Positions 11,761 through 23,600 of a DNA stretch of 64,000 bases are shown one piece after another; positions within the stretch are counted from its first letter, which is position 1, and each line of letters starts with the position of its first letter. The notes under the pieces were generated by a model. That model was not told where the DNA came from and ran no database searches. It saw only the letters and a list, made by a program, of their open reading frames with translations. The stretch is from contig OZ037766.1 of NCBI GenBank assembly GCA_964035545.1, positions 14,931,222-14,995,221 of the forward strand, written 5' to 3'. A program made the translations under genes and the position numbers. The stretch comes from Bugula neritina. Taxonomy: Eukaryota > Bryozoa > Gymnolaemata > Cheilostomatida > Bugulidae.

Positions 11761-12869
11761 TTTTACAATGACTTTTTGCGTGCACACCGCACACGTGTAT
11801 TTGAAATTAACATCAACTGATAGTGATTAACTTTAAGTATTACTATTAGTAAACTCTTCTATCTAGCTAACAACTAACACGTTATAATTATTAATATTAA
11901 TTATTATACTTAGTCTTATGCTTTTACAACCATTATGATATTGATAATGATTATTAGTATTATTATTAGTATATTTATATTAATATTTGAATTAACTTTT
12001 GTATTACAATGCAAGTGCAAGGGCTTCATTCATGCTAACGAACTATAGCTTAAAGTTTAACCTTGTGTTATATTTAGTATATTGATATTCACTGAGCTCT
12101 ACACAACAATCTACACACAACATAACTTCAACAATTTAATCATTAATGATTAATTCCTATAAGTATAACTATAGGCATAGCTATAAGTGTTTGAAAGAGT
12201 ATAGTATGGTGAAAATAAAAATCCAATTCAGTTGCAAAATAATAAAGATAATATTATTCCAAACATCGATTTTGAATTCTTGATTAAATGATAACAAATT
12301 ATACACTATTCCCATATAATTATATAACATGGAGATTTTGGCCATTTTCCACTTTGAATATCATGCCTCTCACTCAATGAAATTTAGCCGTAGGTATACC
12401 GATACTTCTACTTATACTTACTCATACTCATACTATAATTTGTAGTTATACTAAGTATAAAGTTGCGTTTCTACCTCTGCTGAAAAAAGTACCGAGTTTC
12501 AGTAAACAACACTCGTCCGAGTACCCCTTATAGTCCAACTGAAAATCGTTGAAATCATAATGATGCGAAAGCTTACTTTCTAAAAGTGAAATCTGACTCG
12601 CCTAATCGCTAGTTGATGCCCTTTGAAAATTGAGAAGGCGTAGGCGATATAATTATTAACATTTAGGTACGTCATCTAATCGCCAAAGTCATAATTAAAT
12701 AACAATGTTTACAAAGAGTTATTATTCCTTTTGATTATTAATCTGAACTTGGCCGAGTAAGTTGTTACAGTACAAAAGTTTTTACGAGTAGCTTTTACAA
12801 TGCAATGCAACTTGGAAAAATTTCAACTCTGCCAATTTGAATTTCTGAATGAAAATCGTGAAGGTATAA

Positions 12870-12973
12870 ACGCAAATTAATAGTAGTACTACTACTAATA
12901 TAATGCTCGTACTCAATCTCATAGTCACACTAAGTATATACTAGTTAATAGTTATACTCTATAATACTAATAG

Positions 12974-13050
<77 letters not shown>

Positions 13051-13165
13051 TAATGCATAGTAATATCTATAATATTACTGTAGATTTATAAGTTTTAGAC
13101 TATAGTTTTAGCACTAGTACTACTACTAGTAGCAGTACTAGTAGTACTAGTACAAGTGTAACAGA
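12870..13165. repeat. (TA)n tract within TAGTA-type microsatellite
   Basis: A (TA)n run at 12974-13048 is broken once by AAATA near 13017. It is flanked by ACTACTAC/AGTAGTAC triplets (12880-12900 and 13115-13155). No coding potential is seen. Confidence 0.85.
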
Positions 13166-13304
13166 CTTAGTGATGATGAGAGTGCTATCAGTAGTTACCT
13201 AGGGCATCATTATTATAATATCCATATGATTACCATAAACCTATGAACTTGAGTATCAAAATAATATTAATTATAATTAATATTTCTTTTAGTTTTCCTA
13301 TTGA

Positions 13305-13480
13305 CTTGCATTATTTACAACCCACGGGGGTTTATAGTGGCTATCCCTTTTAAAAACCGTAATGGAAAGGTTTTTTGGCGGGCTAAAAAGTAAGGACTTG
13401 TTTTCTGCTGTGGCAAAAGAGAAATTATGACTGGATGCCCTTCCCAACATCACCAATGGCCTTTACTGGAATTTGAACTA
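13305..13480 (-). mobile_element. SINE-like copy, minus orientation
   Basis: Read on the minus strand, this segment contains a polymerase III B-box-like GTTCAAATTCC (near 13473), then GGCCATTGGTGATGTT, GGGCATCCAGT, CAAGTCCTTA, CCTTTCCAT and CTATAAACCCCCGTG. The same blocks occur in the same order at 55660-55840 on the plus strand. A possible A box (TGGCTTAGTAAACG) lies about 35 bp before the B box. The tRNA-like head with a shared tail fits a tRNA-derived SINE. This is the more complete 5' copy of the two. Confidence 0.7.
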
Positions 13481-14135
13481 GATACCTTACGTTTACTAAG
13501 CCAGTGCAAATATCAACTTACTAAAATTTTATTAGGTTTATTGAGTATGGTACGTTTGCTTAATTTAGTACAAACTAAGAAAAAAACAAGACGAAATTTA
13601 TTTTTGCTTGAAAATTGTAAAAGTTGCCTAATTGATGTATTTTGACCTGCGGAATTCAAATATATATGGGAAAAATTGATTTAAGGGGTCATCCAACAGT
13701 TCGAAGCAACGTCATACTGTTGAGGCCACAGCACTTTAAGTATGTATCACATGAATAATAGGTAAAAGGTATACTCAGAACAGAAAGATGACTAAACATT
13801 AGTTGAGGTGAGGGGGGTTGTCCATATGTATGACGTCACAAATATATAGTGTAAATGATTTACAAGTGCAGAGATTGTGTGAATATTTCAGGAACTAGTT
13901 TTTTTTAACAGACTATACTTTTATTTATTTTGCACATTAGCATATGCATTACAACTGGCATTATCTATTAACAAGTTGAAAAAATGTAAATGGAATTCCT
14001 ACAACCCAAAAAGAAATTTCTATTTTTTATAATTGTGCAAGTTATTGCAGTCTTCTTTAGCTGAATTCTTTAAGTTATCCTATCTCTGCTAAAATCTGTA
14101 GCTGCTATAAAACCTCAATTACACATCATTTTTTT

Positions 14136-15780
14136 ACCAGAGTTCTTGGCCGATCCGCTACTAGTTTTTATTGCAAAGCTAGAAAGACCTTGCTTAACTC
14201 AGCTACATATATAGCAGGCTACTGTTAGCTATTAAGCTGCTGCATAAAAGAATAGCCTTTATTTTAAGCTATTTATAGCAAGGTTGGTTGGTTGGTTGGT
14301 TGGTAAGCAAGATTGGTCACTGGTTGATTCCTGGTTTAAATGTTAGAAATAAAGATGAAATCCAACCTGTGGGCCTCCAAAATGTATATGATTTTTACTG
14401 TTCTCTAAATAATTTCATTGGCTTGCAGGCAGCTATGTAAACAAATGCTTTTAAAGCATATACCTACTGTGTTTGACATTGATATTGTTTGACATTACAA
14501 ATTTATTCTATCTATTTTAATACATATCTTTATATTTGTGATAATATTTTTGCTAAAAATATTAGATAGTAGGGTAGCCTAGTTATTTTCATAGTACAGG
14601 TTTTTTAAGTATGTGAACATGTTAATACAAATGAGCCAGTGCCTTCATAAACTACAGGCATGTGTTCCAACCCATAATTTGGATCATTTAGATTTTAGTA
14701 AAACAGAGCTGGCTATTATAGCTAATCAATACCCAGGGCTGTATTGTATACGATTAGTATGTTTTTATTATTCTAAGAGTTGAAAGGTTAACAGATCTAA
14801 ACGAAGTGATGACAGCCAGCAAAACAAATGATTAGTGAGATTTATAATATGGCAGCTGCCAGCTTCAGCATTGCTTGATAACTAAAACCACAAAAAAGCT
14901 TTGAAGTTTCTTTTTCAAATTTATCAAGAAAAAGATTTTTTAAAAATTTCTGAAACTGCTAATATATGTGCTTGTGCCAAAATATTTATCTCAGAAAAAA
15001 TGAAACTCATGCTAGCAATAGTCTTCGCACAAACCTCAAATTTCTACTGATTTTATGTGCTTTCTTTCCATCTTGGAAACTCCCCATTGGGTGGGAGGAG
15101 ACAACTTCAAAATTATAAATGCCCCTGAAGGGACATGTGAAAAGGGTCTATTGTGGTTTCTGGTGCATATGTAGAGCCTGATGCTCATTTACCACTGAGC
15201 AAACTACTAGGCCGGAGAGGCGCATGAGTTGGATTTCATCTTTATTTCTAAAATTTGAACCAGGAATTAATCAGCGACCAATCTTGCCTGCCAAACTTTA
15301 CCAACCAACCATTACCAACCAACCATTACCAACCAACCATTACCAACCAACCATTACCAACCAACCATTACCAAACAAACAATTCCAACCAACCATTACC
15401 AACCATTACCAACCAACCATTACCAACCAACCATTACCAACCAACCATTACCAACCAACCATTACCAACCAACCATTACCAACCAACCATTACCAACCAA
15501 CCATTACCAACCAACCATTACCAAACAAACAATTCCAACCAACCATTACCAACCAACCATTACCAACCAACCATTACCAACCAACCATTACCAACCAACC
15601 ATTACCAACCAACCAACCAACCAACCAACCTTGCTATAAATAGCTTAAAATAAAGGCTATTCTTTTATGCAGCAGCTTAATCGCAAACAGTAGCATGCTA
15701 TATATGTAGCCGAGTTAAGCTGAGTCACTCTAGCTTTGCAATAAAACCTATTAGTGGACCAGCTACGAACCTTGGCCCAG
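14136..15780. mobile_element. 1.6-kb structure with long inverted-repeat arms
   Basis: The left arm (14136-14377) and right arm (15215-15780) are inverted copies. Shared blocks include ATTGCAAAGCTAGA, TTAAGCTGCTGCATAAAAG, AATAGCCTTTATTTTAAGC, TTTATAGCAAGGTTGG, CAAGATTGGTC and AAATAAAGATGAAATCCAA. At the same point each arm carries GGTT-type repeats: six units on the left, but about 330 bp of expanded minisatellite on the right. The roughly 840-bp interior has no long ORF. On the minus strand near 15210-15180 it has a tRNA-A-box-like TAGTTTGCTCAGTGG. It could be a non-autonomous transposon with long terminal inverted repeats, or two head-to-head copies of one dispersed repeat. No target duplication was found. 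Confidence 0.75.
15298..15632. repeat. 14-bp minisatellite (TACCAACCAACCAT)n with 150-bp higher-order period
   Basis: There are about 23 units of TACCAACCAACCAT. A variant block ccaaacaaacaattcc occurs at 15371 and again at 15521, exactly 150 bp apart, and the intervening array includes one 10-bp short unit. A segment of ten full units plus one short unit therefore appears to have been duplicated as a block. The Pro/Thr/Asn/Gln reading frames across it are repeat artefacts. Confidence 0.92.
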
Positions 15781-15789
15781 ATTAAGTGC

Positions 15790-17640
15790 AGTCCCCAAGC
15801 CCAGTCTAGTGCAAAAAAAACTTTATATATGGCTTACATGATTTGCAAAATAACTGACCCTATCTTTCTTCTGAATTGAATAATTTATATTAACTTCTAT
15901 AATTGAATGATTATTGTTAGGTCATTATGATTGCAATTCAATTATTTTAATATTTTTATAAATGAATGTTAGTGCTCAAAGTAATGTTTAAATTTAATGC
16001 TTAGTATTATAATAATGCATGTAGTACTTAGATTGCTAGCGCTGTCATAGGATAATAGTGATACTAATAGTAATAGGAATAACTGAGGCTAATATGTAGT
16101 CATCTACAAGTAGTAGAGCAACTGCAAGTATTCAGTAATATACTAATAGTTGTAGTATACTAATAGTAATATTGAATTTTATAGTTATACTTACATATTA
16201 TACTTGGAGTAATACTAAGTCTAAAATTGATAGTTATAGTCATACATATACTCCAAGTAAGAGTGAGAATTCAAGTAAGTCTAATAGCAACAGACAGCTA
16301 CTAATTATTAATAGCAAATAATTACAAGTTGTAGTCACTAACAGATTAACTGTCATAAAATACTCATCTAACTTACAGTGTAGTTTAATGGGAAGAATTA
16401 GAAATATTTTTTCATTTAATTTATTTGCAATTTATTTCATTTGCAATTTACTGAAACATTTTAAGTTACGAAATATTTGAATCTGATAAAAATGTGTTCA
16501 ATAATTACTACAAACAGTAAGCTTTAAGTTTTGATATATGGTCATCAGCACCGAAATGTTAGATCTAAATTTATACCTTCCAATTCTAGAATAAAACGTG
16601 TACTAATAAAGATACCTGATTCAAGAGTAACTCAAAATTTGACAAGTACTATAACTACCATTGAATTGATATGCAATATTCATTGGTTTCATGCCAAATA
16701 TGGCGGTTAGCTTTAGTATTTAAAAATGCAAAACAGTTTTGTAAGTTATCATAAAGTTATTCACAATTTATTTTAGTTTTAATGAGAGACATACATTATG
16801 CTTTTTTTACTTGCGTGAATATGCTTTTTAAAAATAAACAAGTAGCTTTGAAAGTACAGTGGTTTGGCAGATGTTAGAAAAGTTTTCTTTCAAAATTGAT
16901 TTCTCATTTCAACAATCAAACCTATTCAGTTCTTTGGAGTTGTCTTTCTGCCTAACTAATGCCTTTGGGCTTTATTTAGCCATGTAGAGCTTTTGGAAAA
17001 TTCATTTTTCATAATGACAGTAGTGACTCACTTTTTATGTTGCACCATTAGTGACATATGATTATTTAGTCTATTTTATAATCTTATGAAATACATTTGA
17101 TTTACTTGATTTTTTAAAATCATGTTAATATAATATTTTAAAGTATATTAGGTAATTTAAGATTCTACAACTTTTTGTGGAGCTTGTTGAATCTATAGTG
17201 AAACATGAATGAAACAATGTTTGAATCATCTGCAATGATTTTTAACTCTAGAAATAAAAGAAACTTGATGTGACTTCCTAGCATGAATAGCATTTAAATA
17301 TTTATTCATCTTCCCAAGTACACACTATTGACTTGAAGGGCAACTGCTCACAGGTGCATGCTTGTTGAGTGATAATATCAAGTAAAAGTATAAATTATAT
17401 GTATTGCTGGGCCTAATGTAATAGATTGGGTTTTTAGTTTGCATATAATCCATTGCAGTAAGTTTGTAGTTAACATTTGCTGCATTACATTTGTGTACAA
17501 CAGTTTGTATAACTCATGTTTGATAGGGGCTTACTTAATAGTATCTCAGAATAATTAGAGCTTGGATAATGCAGCAGCGTATTAGGTTACAGGTGAGCTG
17601 AAGGTACTCTATAGGCCTAATACTACATTTACATGTTTTA
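15790..17640. other. Intergenic DNA upstream of NAP1L
   Basis: Sparse ATACTA/AGTAAT hexamers occur at about 16040-16330. The remainder is unremarkable AT-rich sequence with no ORF of interest. The NAP1L promoter and any non-coding 5' exon should lie in its right part. A possible short 5'-UTR intron (donor GTGAGC at 17593, acceptor ttttag ending near 17647) lies just upstream of the start codon. Confidence 0.35.
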
Positions 17641-17675
17641 CTTTTAGTTGGCTAATCACTGACTCACAATATAGA

Positions 17676-20600
17676 ATGGCTGGCGAGGCTAAGGAAGCAG
17701 AAGAAAGGTAACGTCTTGCCTAATTTATATCATACCTTATTGTATGTCTATATTTATGTTATTGATGTTCAGTTATTTCATTAGATAAATATATTAACGT
17801 AATAATACAATATTGGATAAATGCTGACTACCCGACATCTTGTTTCCATCATACTACATGCTAGTTTCATCATTGTTTACATTAAGGCTTATATAGTTTG
17901 AGGTTGTACACCTGCACTATGCTTATGCCAGTGTAAGCTCTACTTCACTAACTTGTCTGAACGCTGGGATTAAGTTTTACCAGAAGTTTTTCATCTGCAC
18001 CAGTATTGCTGCCATGGGAGGAGAGAGGCTGGGATGGGGTGTTATTTATTGAAAGGCATCTGCCAATCAGTACATGTGTAATACACAAGATCTTCAATAA
18101 TTAAAACATTGTATAGATTAGATGTATTGCATGGGTGGCATAAGCTAGCTATTCAATTAGCATTTTATTCAATCAGTGATTCTATTATAAGCTATAAATA
18201 TGTTGCGACAAAGAGGTTTAGATTTGTTTGGGCATTGGATTTGATAGGACACACAGTTAAGTGGAGAGTGAAACTTACTCTTGGATACATGTTAATAGTG
18301 GGGCTCAAAGATATCAAATTAAAATTGTATATAAAGTGTAGTGGCTAATGTGTGCTATATTCACACGGCGAACAAACAGTTGAAGTGTAGCTCTGAATAC
18401 GTCAATCGATTAAGAATGCAAAGCTATCAAACACAAAGTAATACTGCTAATGAACAACATCCAAAACTCTCCCAGGAGACTAACTTATGGAATAGAATAA
18501 AAAATCAGTTTAGTAAGACAGCTGATAGAGGAAGACAGCACAACACTGGTGGCAGACAGAAACAGACTCCTGTGATTTACATTGAACCTCATATAGAGGA
18601 CTCAAAGATGCAGAGAAGTAGACGGCATCAGCCCTATGAGGAAATGGATTCTACTCACTTATCTCCACACCATAGAGCATCTCAACCTCGTCTGAGTAAA
18701 CCAAATCAAAGTAAGTCCGATCAAATGTTGAGCCGTCTATTAAAAGATCAGCTCCAGTTAGCTTATAGTGATCACCAGAATAATGTGCGATGTGCTCAAT
18801 CTCATGAAGCCCTGATGCAGTTGCGTCATTCTCAGCCTCGTCTTGAACTGACACCATCTTCATCTCGTCCGGCTAGTCCCAATAGGAAATCAAAATCTCA
18901 AAATGCTAGTCCTAGCTTATCTCGACGGAGTCTCTCACCATTAAATCATCGACTGTTAGATGAAGGCTCAAGTGGATCAGAGAACAGTTTTGCTAGTAAC
19001 TATTCAGCACCTGTATATTACCAGGTAGGACGTTCAAGGTCTTGCAACACGTCTAGGACTCACTCACCCGACCACCGGATCCCTCAGTCGAATGGCTCAT
19101 CGAGGAAAGCTGCCAGGATCATGCGTCAGAGCTCTGTTGTATCTGGACACCAGGTGGCTAGAGACTCAAGTCAGCTCGTCAAACAAGCTCATATCAACAG
19201 ATTGTGGGAGTTTATTATAGGTGCCGTAAATGCTGCCCAATTGGAAGATTTTAGTGATAGTGACCCAAAACAGTGGTGGAGGAAATTGTTTCAAACACTG
19301 AAGTTGATGCATGGTAAAGGTGTGTATTTACCCTGTCATGTTTAGTAGTATGATCATTGGTTGTTTTGTTTAGAGGTGCTGTGATTGGCGAGACTGGAGA
19401 TCATGCAGAAGCTGGCAGTTCTGGAGATGATGGTGAAGTTATATTCTCATTATTAATATTTTGTTGATTGTTAGTTTCTGAATGTTTGTATGCGAAGAGT
19501 GTGCAGGCAAGTGATTTTCTATGAAAAATACAACTGAGTATAAAAACTTAGCTTTAGCTACTGGTTAACATAATTGCCTAAGAACTGTAAAATTTATACT
19601 GGTTAAAAAATTAAGCAATGATAATCTGACAAGATTTTTTAATGAAGAGGGAAGAAGGGTTAATGTTAATACACTCACTATCTCTCTGCTGCCTACTAAA
19701 ATAGATATTTCTTTCTTGGGCTCAACTCTTAATATAGTGAGATATTGAGATAATGTTCTTTCACCTTCACACATACCTCACCTTGATCTTCCCATTAACA
19801 GCACATTCCCCATGCTCTTGGAATGTAGACTATTTTCTATTCTATTTAGGCCCGATGCTTTAATTTCAGTTGTTGTGTTGTGTAATGTAAGTATTGCAAT
19901 AGGTATAGGGATATATTTTTGTATAATTTAGTCAATGCTAGTTTAGACTTGAAACTGTGCAGGGAATTGAATGATATAGTGTGTAGCTACTGACCAGGTG
20001 GGTTAGTTTTAGCTTCTGTAGAGTTTTGTAGGGTATGTTTATTCTCATGATTTTAAAGAAACTTTCTTAGAAACTTGGAATTTTAAAATGTTTTTAATTG
20101 AAGTTGTCGAGTGCTGATTTAAACTGTGCCTTAGTATTTTTAGGCACTGCAGCATATTAGATATAAGACTGGAAAGGTAGTTCGGATGGTTAGTCACCAT
20201 TTGAATAGCAGTACTAATTAATAGCTTTATGTAAACAGTGTATGTACACTTAATATTGGCTTAACATATATATATTCTTTTCATACAGCCTTCTAATATA
20301 AAATTCAAATGTTCAGCTCTATGACAAGTCAACAGTAGACGAATATTTTACTTATGCAGTTATAAAAATATTTTATTTTTCTCCTATTCATCAGCAATGT
20401 AACATCAGATGAATATTTGTTAAACAATTGCTTACTTTGATTAATAGTCTTCATTTTATAAATAATATATATACATAGGTGAATGTATAAAAATCTAGTT
20501 GGGATGACTAGTATCATCTAATAGCATCAGTACCACTTAATCTTGTGTTTTGCAGCAGCATACTGTATCTGCTAATTGGTGACTGTTGATTCAACATGTG

Positions 20601-23600
20601 TGGGTGGTATGCTATTGATTTGATAGCATCGCTTGCTTTCACCAGCTAACTATTGGTGATTGGGCTATTTATTGTATCGTATTATTGTATTATAATTTAT
20701 TATTGTATCAGTCACTAGGGTGTAATACAGTCTACTGACTATGAGTAATTATTTGAATGCTTCAACAAACACCTGTATGGTCTCATGATCTCATGATCTC
20801 ATGATCTCATGATCAACACTCTGGCTCATTTAATGCTTTTAAATTACGATATTGATCTTTCATAAGACACACACAGGTGTTGCATGACGTCACAGGTGTG
20901 CTACTTGTGCTATTATATAATATTGGGATTTTTATTACAATATTTTCTATTAACCAAATCTATAAAAAAAGGGATTGATTATAATTGTTTTTTCATTTTA
21001 AAATCTCTAAGATACCACATTTTCAGTCAACTAACAGTCAACATGGACACATGGAACCTGTACATTAGTGACCAGTTTGTGTCTGTCTGAAAGATTTTAC
21101 TATACACTTACATGGCAGTTATGTTGCTTAACTTTCTATACCACAAAGCATGTAAAGCTTAGTGAAAATGCTATCAAGAGACTCGACTTGCATGATTTAG
21201 GTGTTGTTACTTTCCCTCAGTGTACTATCTTCTCACAGTTTTCTGTGATCATCAACTATTACTATTATTGTAACAGTTACTATTGAGTGTGCTGTGTGTG
21301 ACCTAGGGTGTGTAATATTATTTGCTTCCATCTCTCTTTGCTATGAATTAAATGCACAGATCTTAACTTAACCTTGGCATTTGTAGCGAAGGCTAGTAAC
21401 ATAGCAGAGCAGCTGATGGGAAACCCGAAGGTGCTGGAAGCCATACAAAATAAGTTAGCTGGAATGGTGGGGGAACCTTCGGGTTATCTGGACAGGTAGG
21501 TAATGATTCTTGTATAAAAATGGTCAGGGATGCAATTTGTCCTATTGGTCTCTACTTTAGCAAATTTTATGTCACTTTGTTGACGATGTTGCCCTTCAAG
21601 TACAAATTCAAACTGCAGGACAAGAAATAAAACTTGAATTTTGCACAAACTCTATTCGATGCTTCATCTACTCTATTTTAATGTATGTAAACTCATTCCT
21701 AAAAGTCTACCGTCTGTATCATTTGTTTAATCATTGTAGGATAGCAATCGTGTCTTTGTTTTTTTAATATATATTAATTTTTGTTACTTAAAATTTTCGA
21801 CTATTTATTTATTTCTCAACAATATTTGTGTTTCAGTTTGCCCGAGTCTGTCAAAAAAAGGATTAAAGCATTAAAGAAGCTACAATTTGAGTGTACGAAG
21901 ATAGAGGCCGAGTTTTGTGAAGAAATACATAAACTGGAGTGTAAATTTGCCGAGAAATACAGACCTATATACCACAAAGTAAGTGCTGCTTCTATACAGT
22001 GCAGTGTCCCAGCATAATGTACCATGTGACCAGGTGTACCTTACTTAGGTTGTATAGACTCATCTGTGTCCTGTAGAGTATACAATGTCTGCATATGAAT
22101 ATAGTCTGCACCCTGTACCAAATTAGCATAGGGCTGTTAACCAGCAGACGGCAATGTGTTAATACTTTGCAGAGAAAGGAGATTATTGCTGGTCTGTATG
22201 AACCGGATGAGGGGGAATGTGATTGGCCGTCAGACGAGGAAGATGACGAAGAGGATGTTGAGAATGAGCAGAAAAATGGAGCTAAAAAGCTAAAAACTGT
22301 GGATGAGCCTTCAGAACCTACCAAAGGTATTGAGTATGTAGCAGTCGCGTAGTGGTGTATACAGACACACCCAGCAGGGGGTTGGGGAAGGGGGTGCGCA
22401 CTGCTGTTAATGTAATTCACCCCGTGTTCCACTTGTAGCCTGTTTTTACTATTTCCCAGGGATCCAGTCATTCTGGGCAACAACTTTTAAGAATGTTGAA
22501 CTACTGAATGGCATGATTCAGGAGCATGACGAGCCCGTACTAGATAGTCTAATGAACGTACAACTCGAGCTGAACTCTGACCCTATGGTAAGTTAGCTCA
22601 GTGAACTCTTTCTGAAAAAGATACCTGATATTTTGTTCCCAGTAATAGAGTTGAAATATGTAGTGTGCCCTTGAAATCCTGATACAACTTCAAACACTTA
22701 TTATTAAGCTAGTTTTCTTATGCATTCATATTTGTTTTATCTTCTTTACCGTAAGTGTAAGGGGAACAGTGTCTCTCCTTTTCAAAACTTGGTTTTTAGA
22801 TATTTTAAATTACAGTTTTTATGATATTCTTTGGATGAGTGTAATTTTGGTGCAGTCACAAATGAAAAGTTCCGATTATTTATCATTATAGTGCCAACAG
22901 ACGGTTTTTGAAACCTTAGCAAGTTACGTTCATATAACATAAAGGTTATGCACTGCCAGCTACAATTGATATATTTATAACACTTGACCTGTCTCATTGT
23001 GCTTTCCAAGTGCATTTAACCTGCTGTTGAGCTATTGATATTTTCTTCAGCCTTTTCAAGTGTAGATTGCCGCTTGGCTAATACTGCTAATCTCTTTTTT
23101 ATTCTCTCAAAAGAATGGTTGAGTTTTATTTAACATACTCTGAAACAAACATAACGAGGCTTTGACCAAACTGTATCATAAAGCTGTGACTATGTAGTTC
23201 TTTTCATTGGCGTTATGTGCAAACTTCAGTTTATTGGCCATTGCATTTCAGTTTGCTTAGCTGTGTGTTGGCAGAATCAAACATTATAAATGTATCGGTC
23301 CCATAATGTTGTGCCAAAATATCACACCTTTTTTTTTATACGGTACTACAGTTCAAAAAAAGGACATTTTGCACTCTAATCATTCGTTTGGTTTTCATTG
23401 ATATTGAAGTATTGAATATTTCATGTACAAAGTGTTAGATTTTGTATATTTTATGAACCTTTAGCTTTCTTTCTATTGAAACATACGCCATGTCTTTAAA
23501 GGGCTTCACATTGCTGTTTGAGTTCGATGAGAATGAATACTTCACAGACAAGGTGCTAACTAAAACGTATACAATGCAAAGCTCAGCTGATGAAAATGAT

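Noticed and set aside
15224-15653. Two overlapping 130-140-codon Pro/Thr/Asn/Gln ORFs
   Set aside because: They are products of the TACCAACCAACCAT minisatellite; a non-repetitive flank with coding character is missing.
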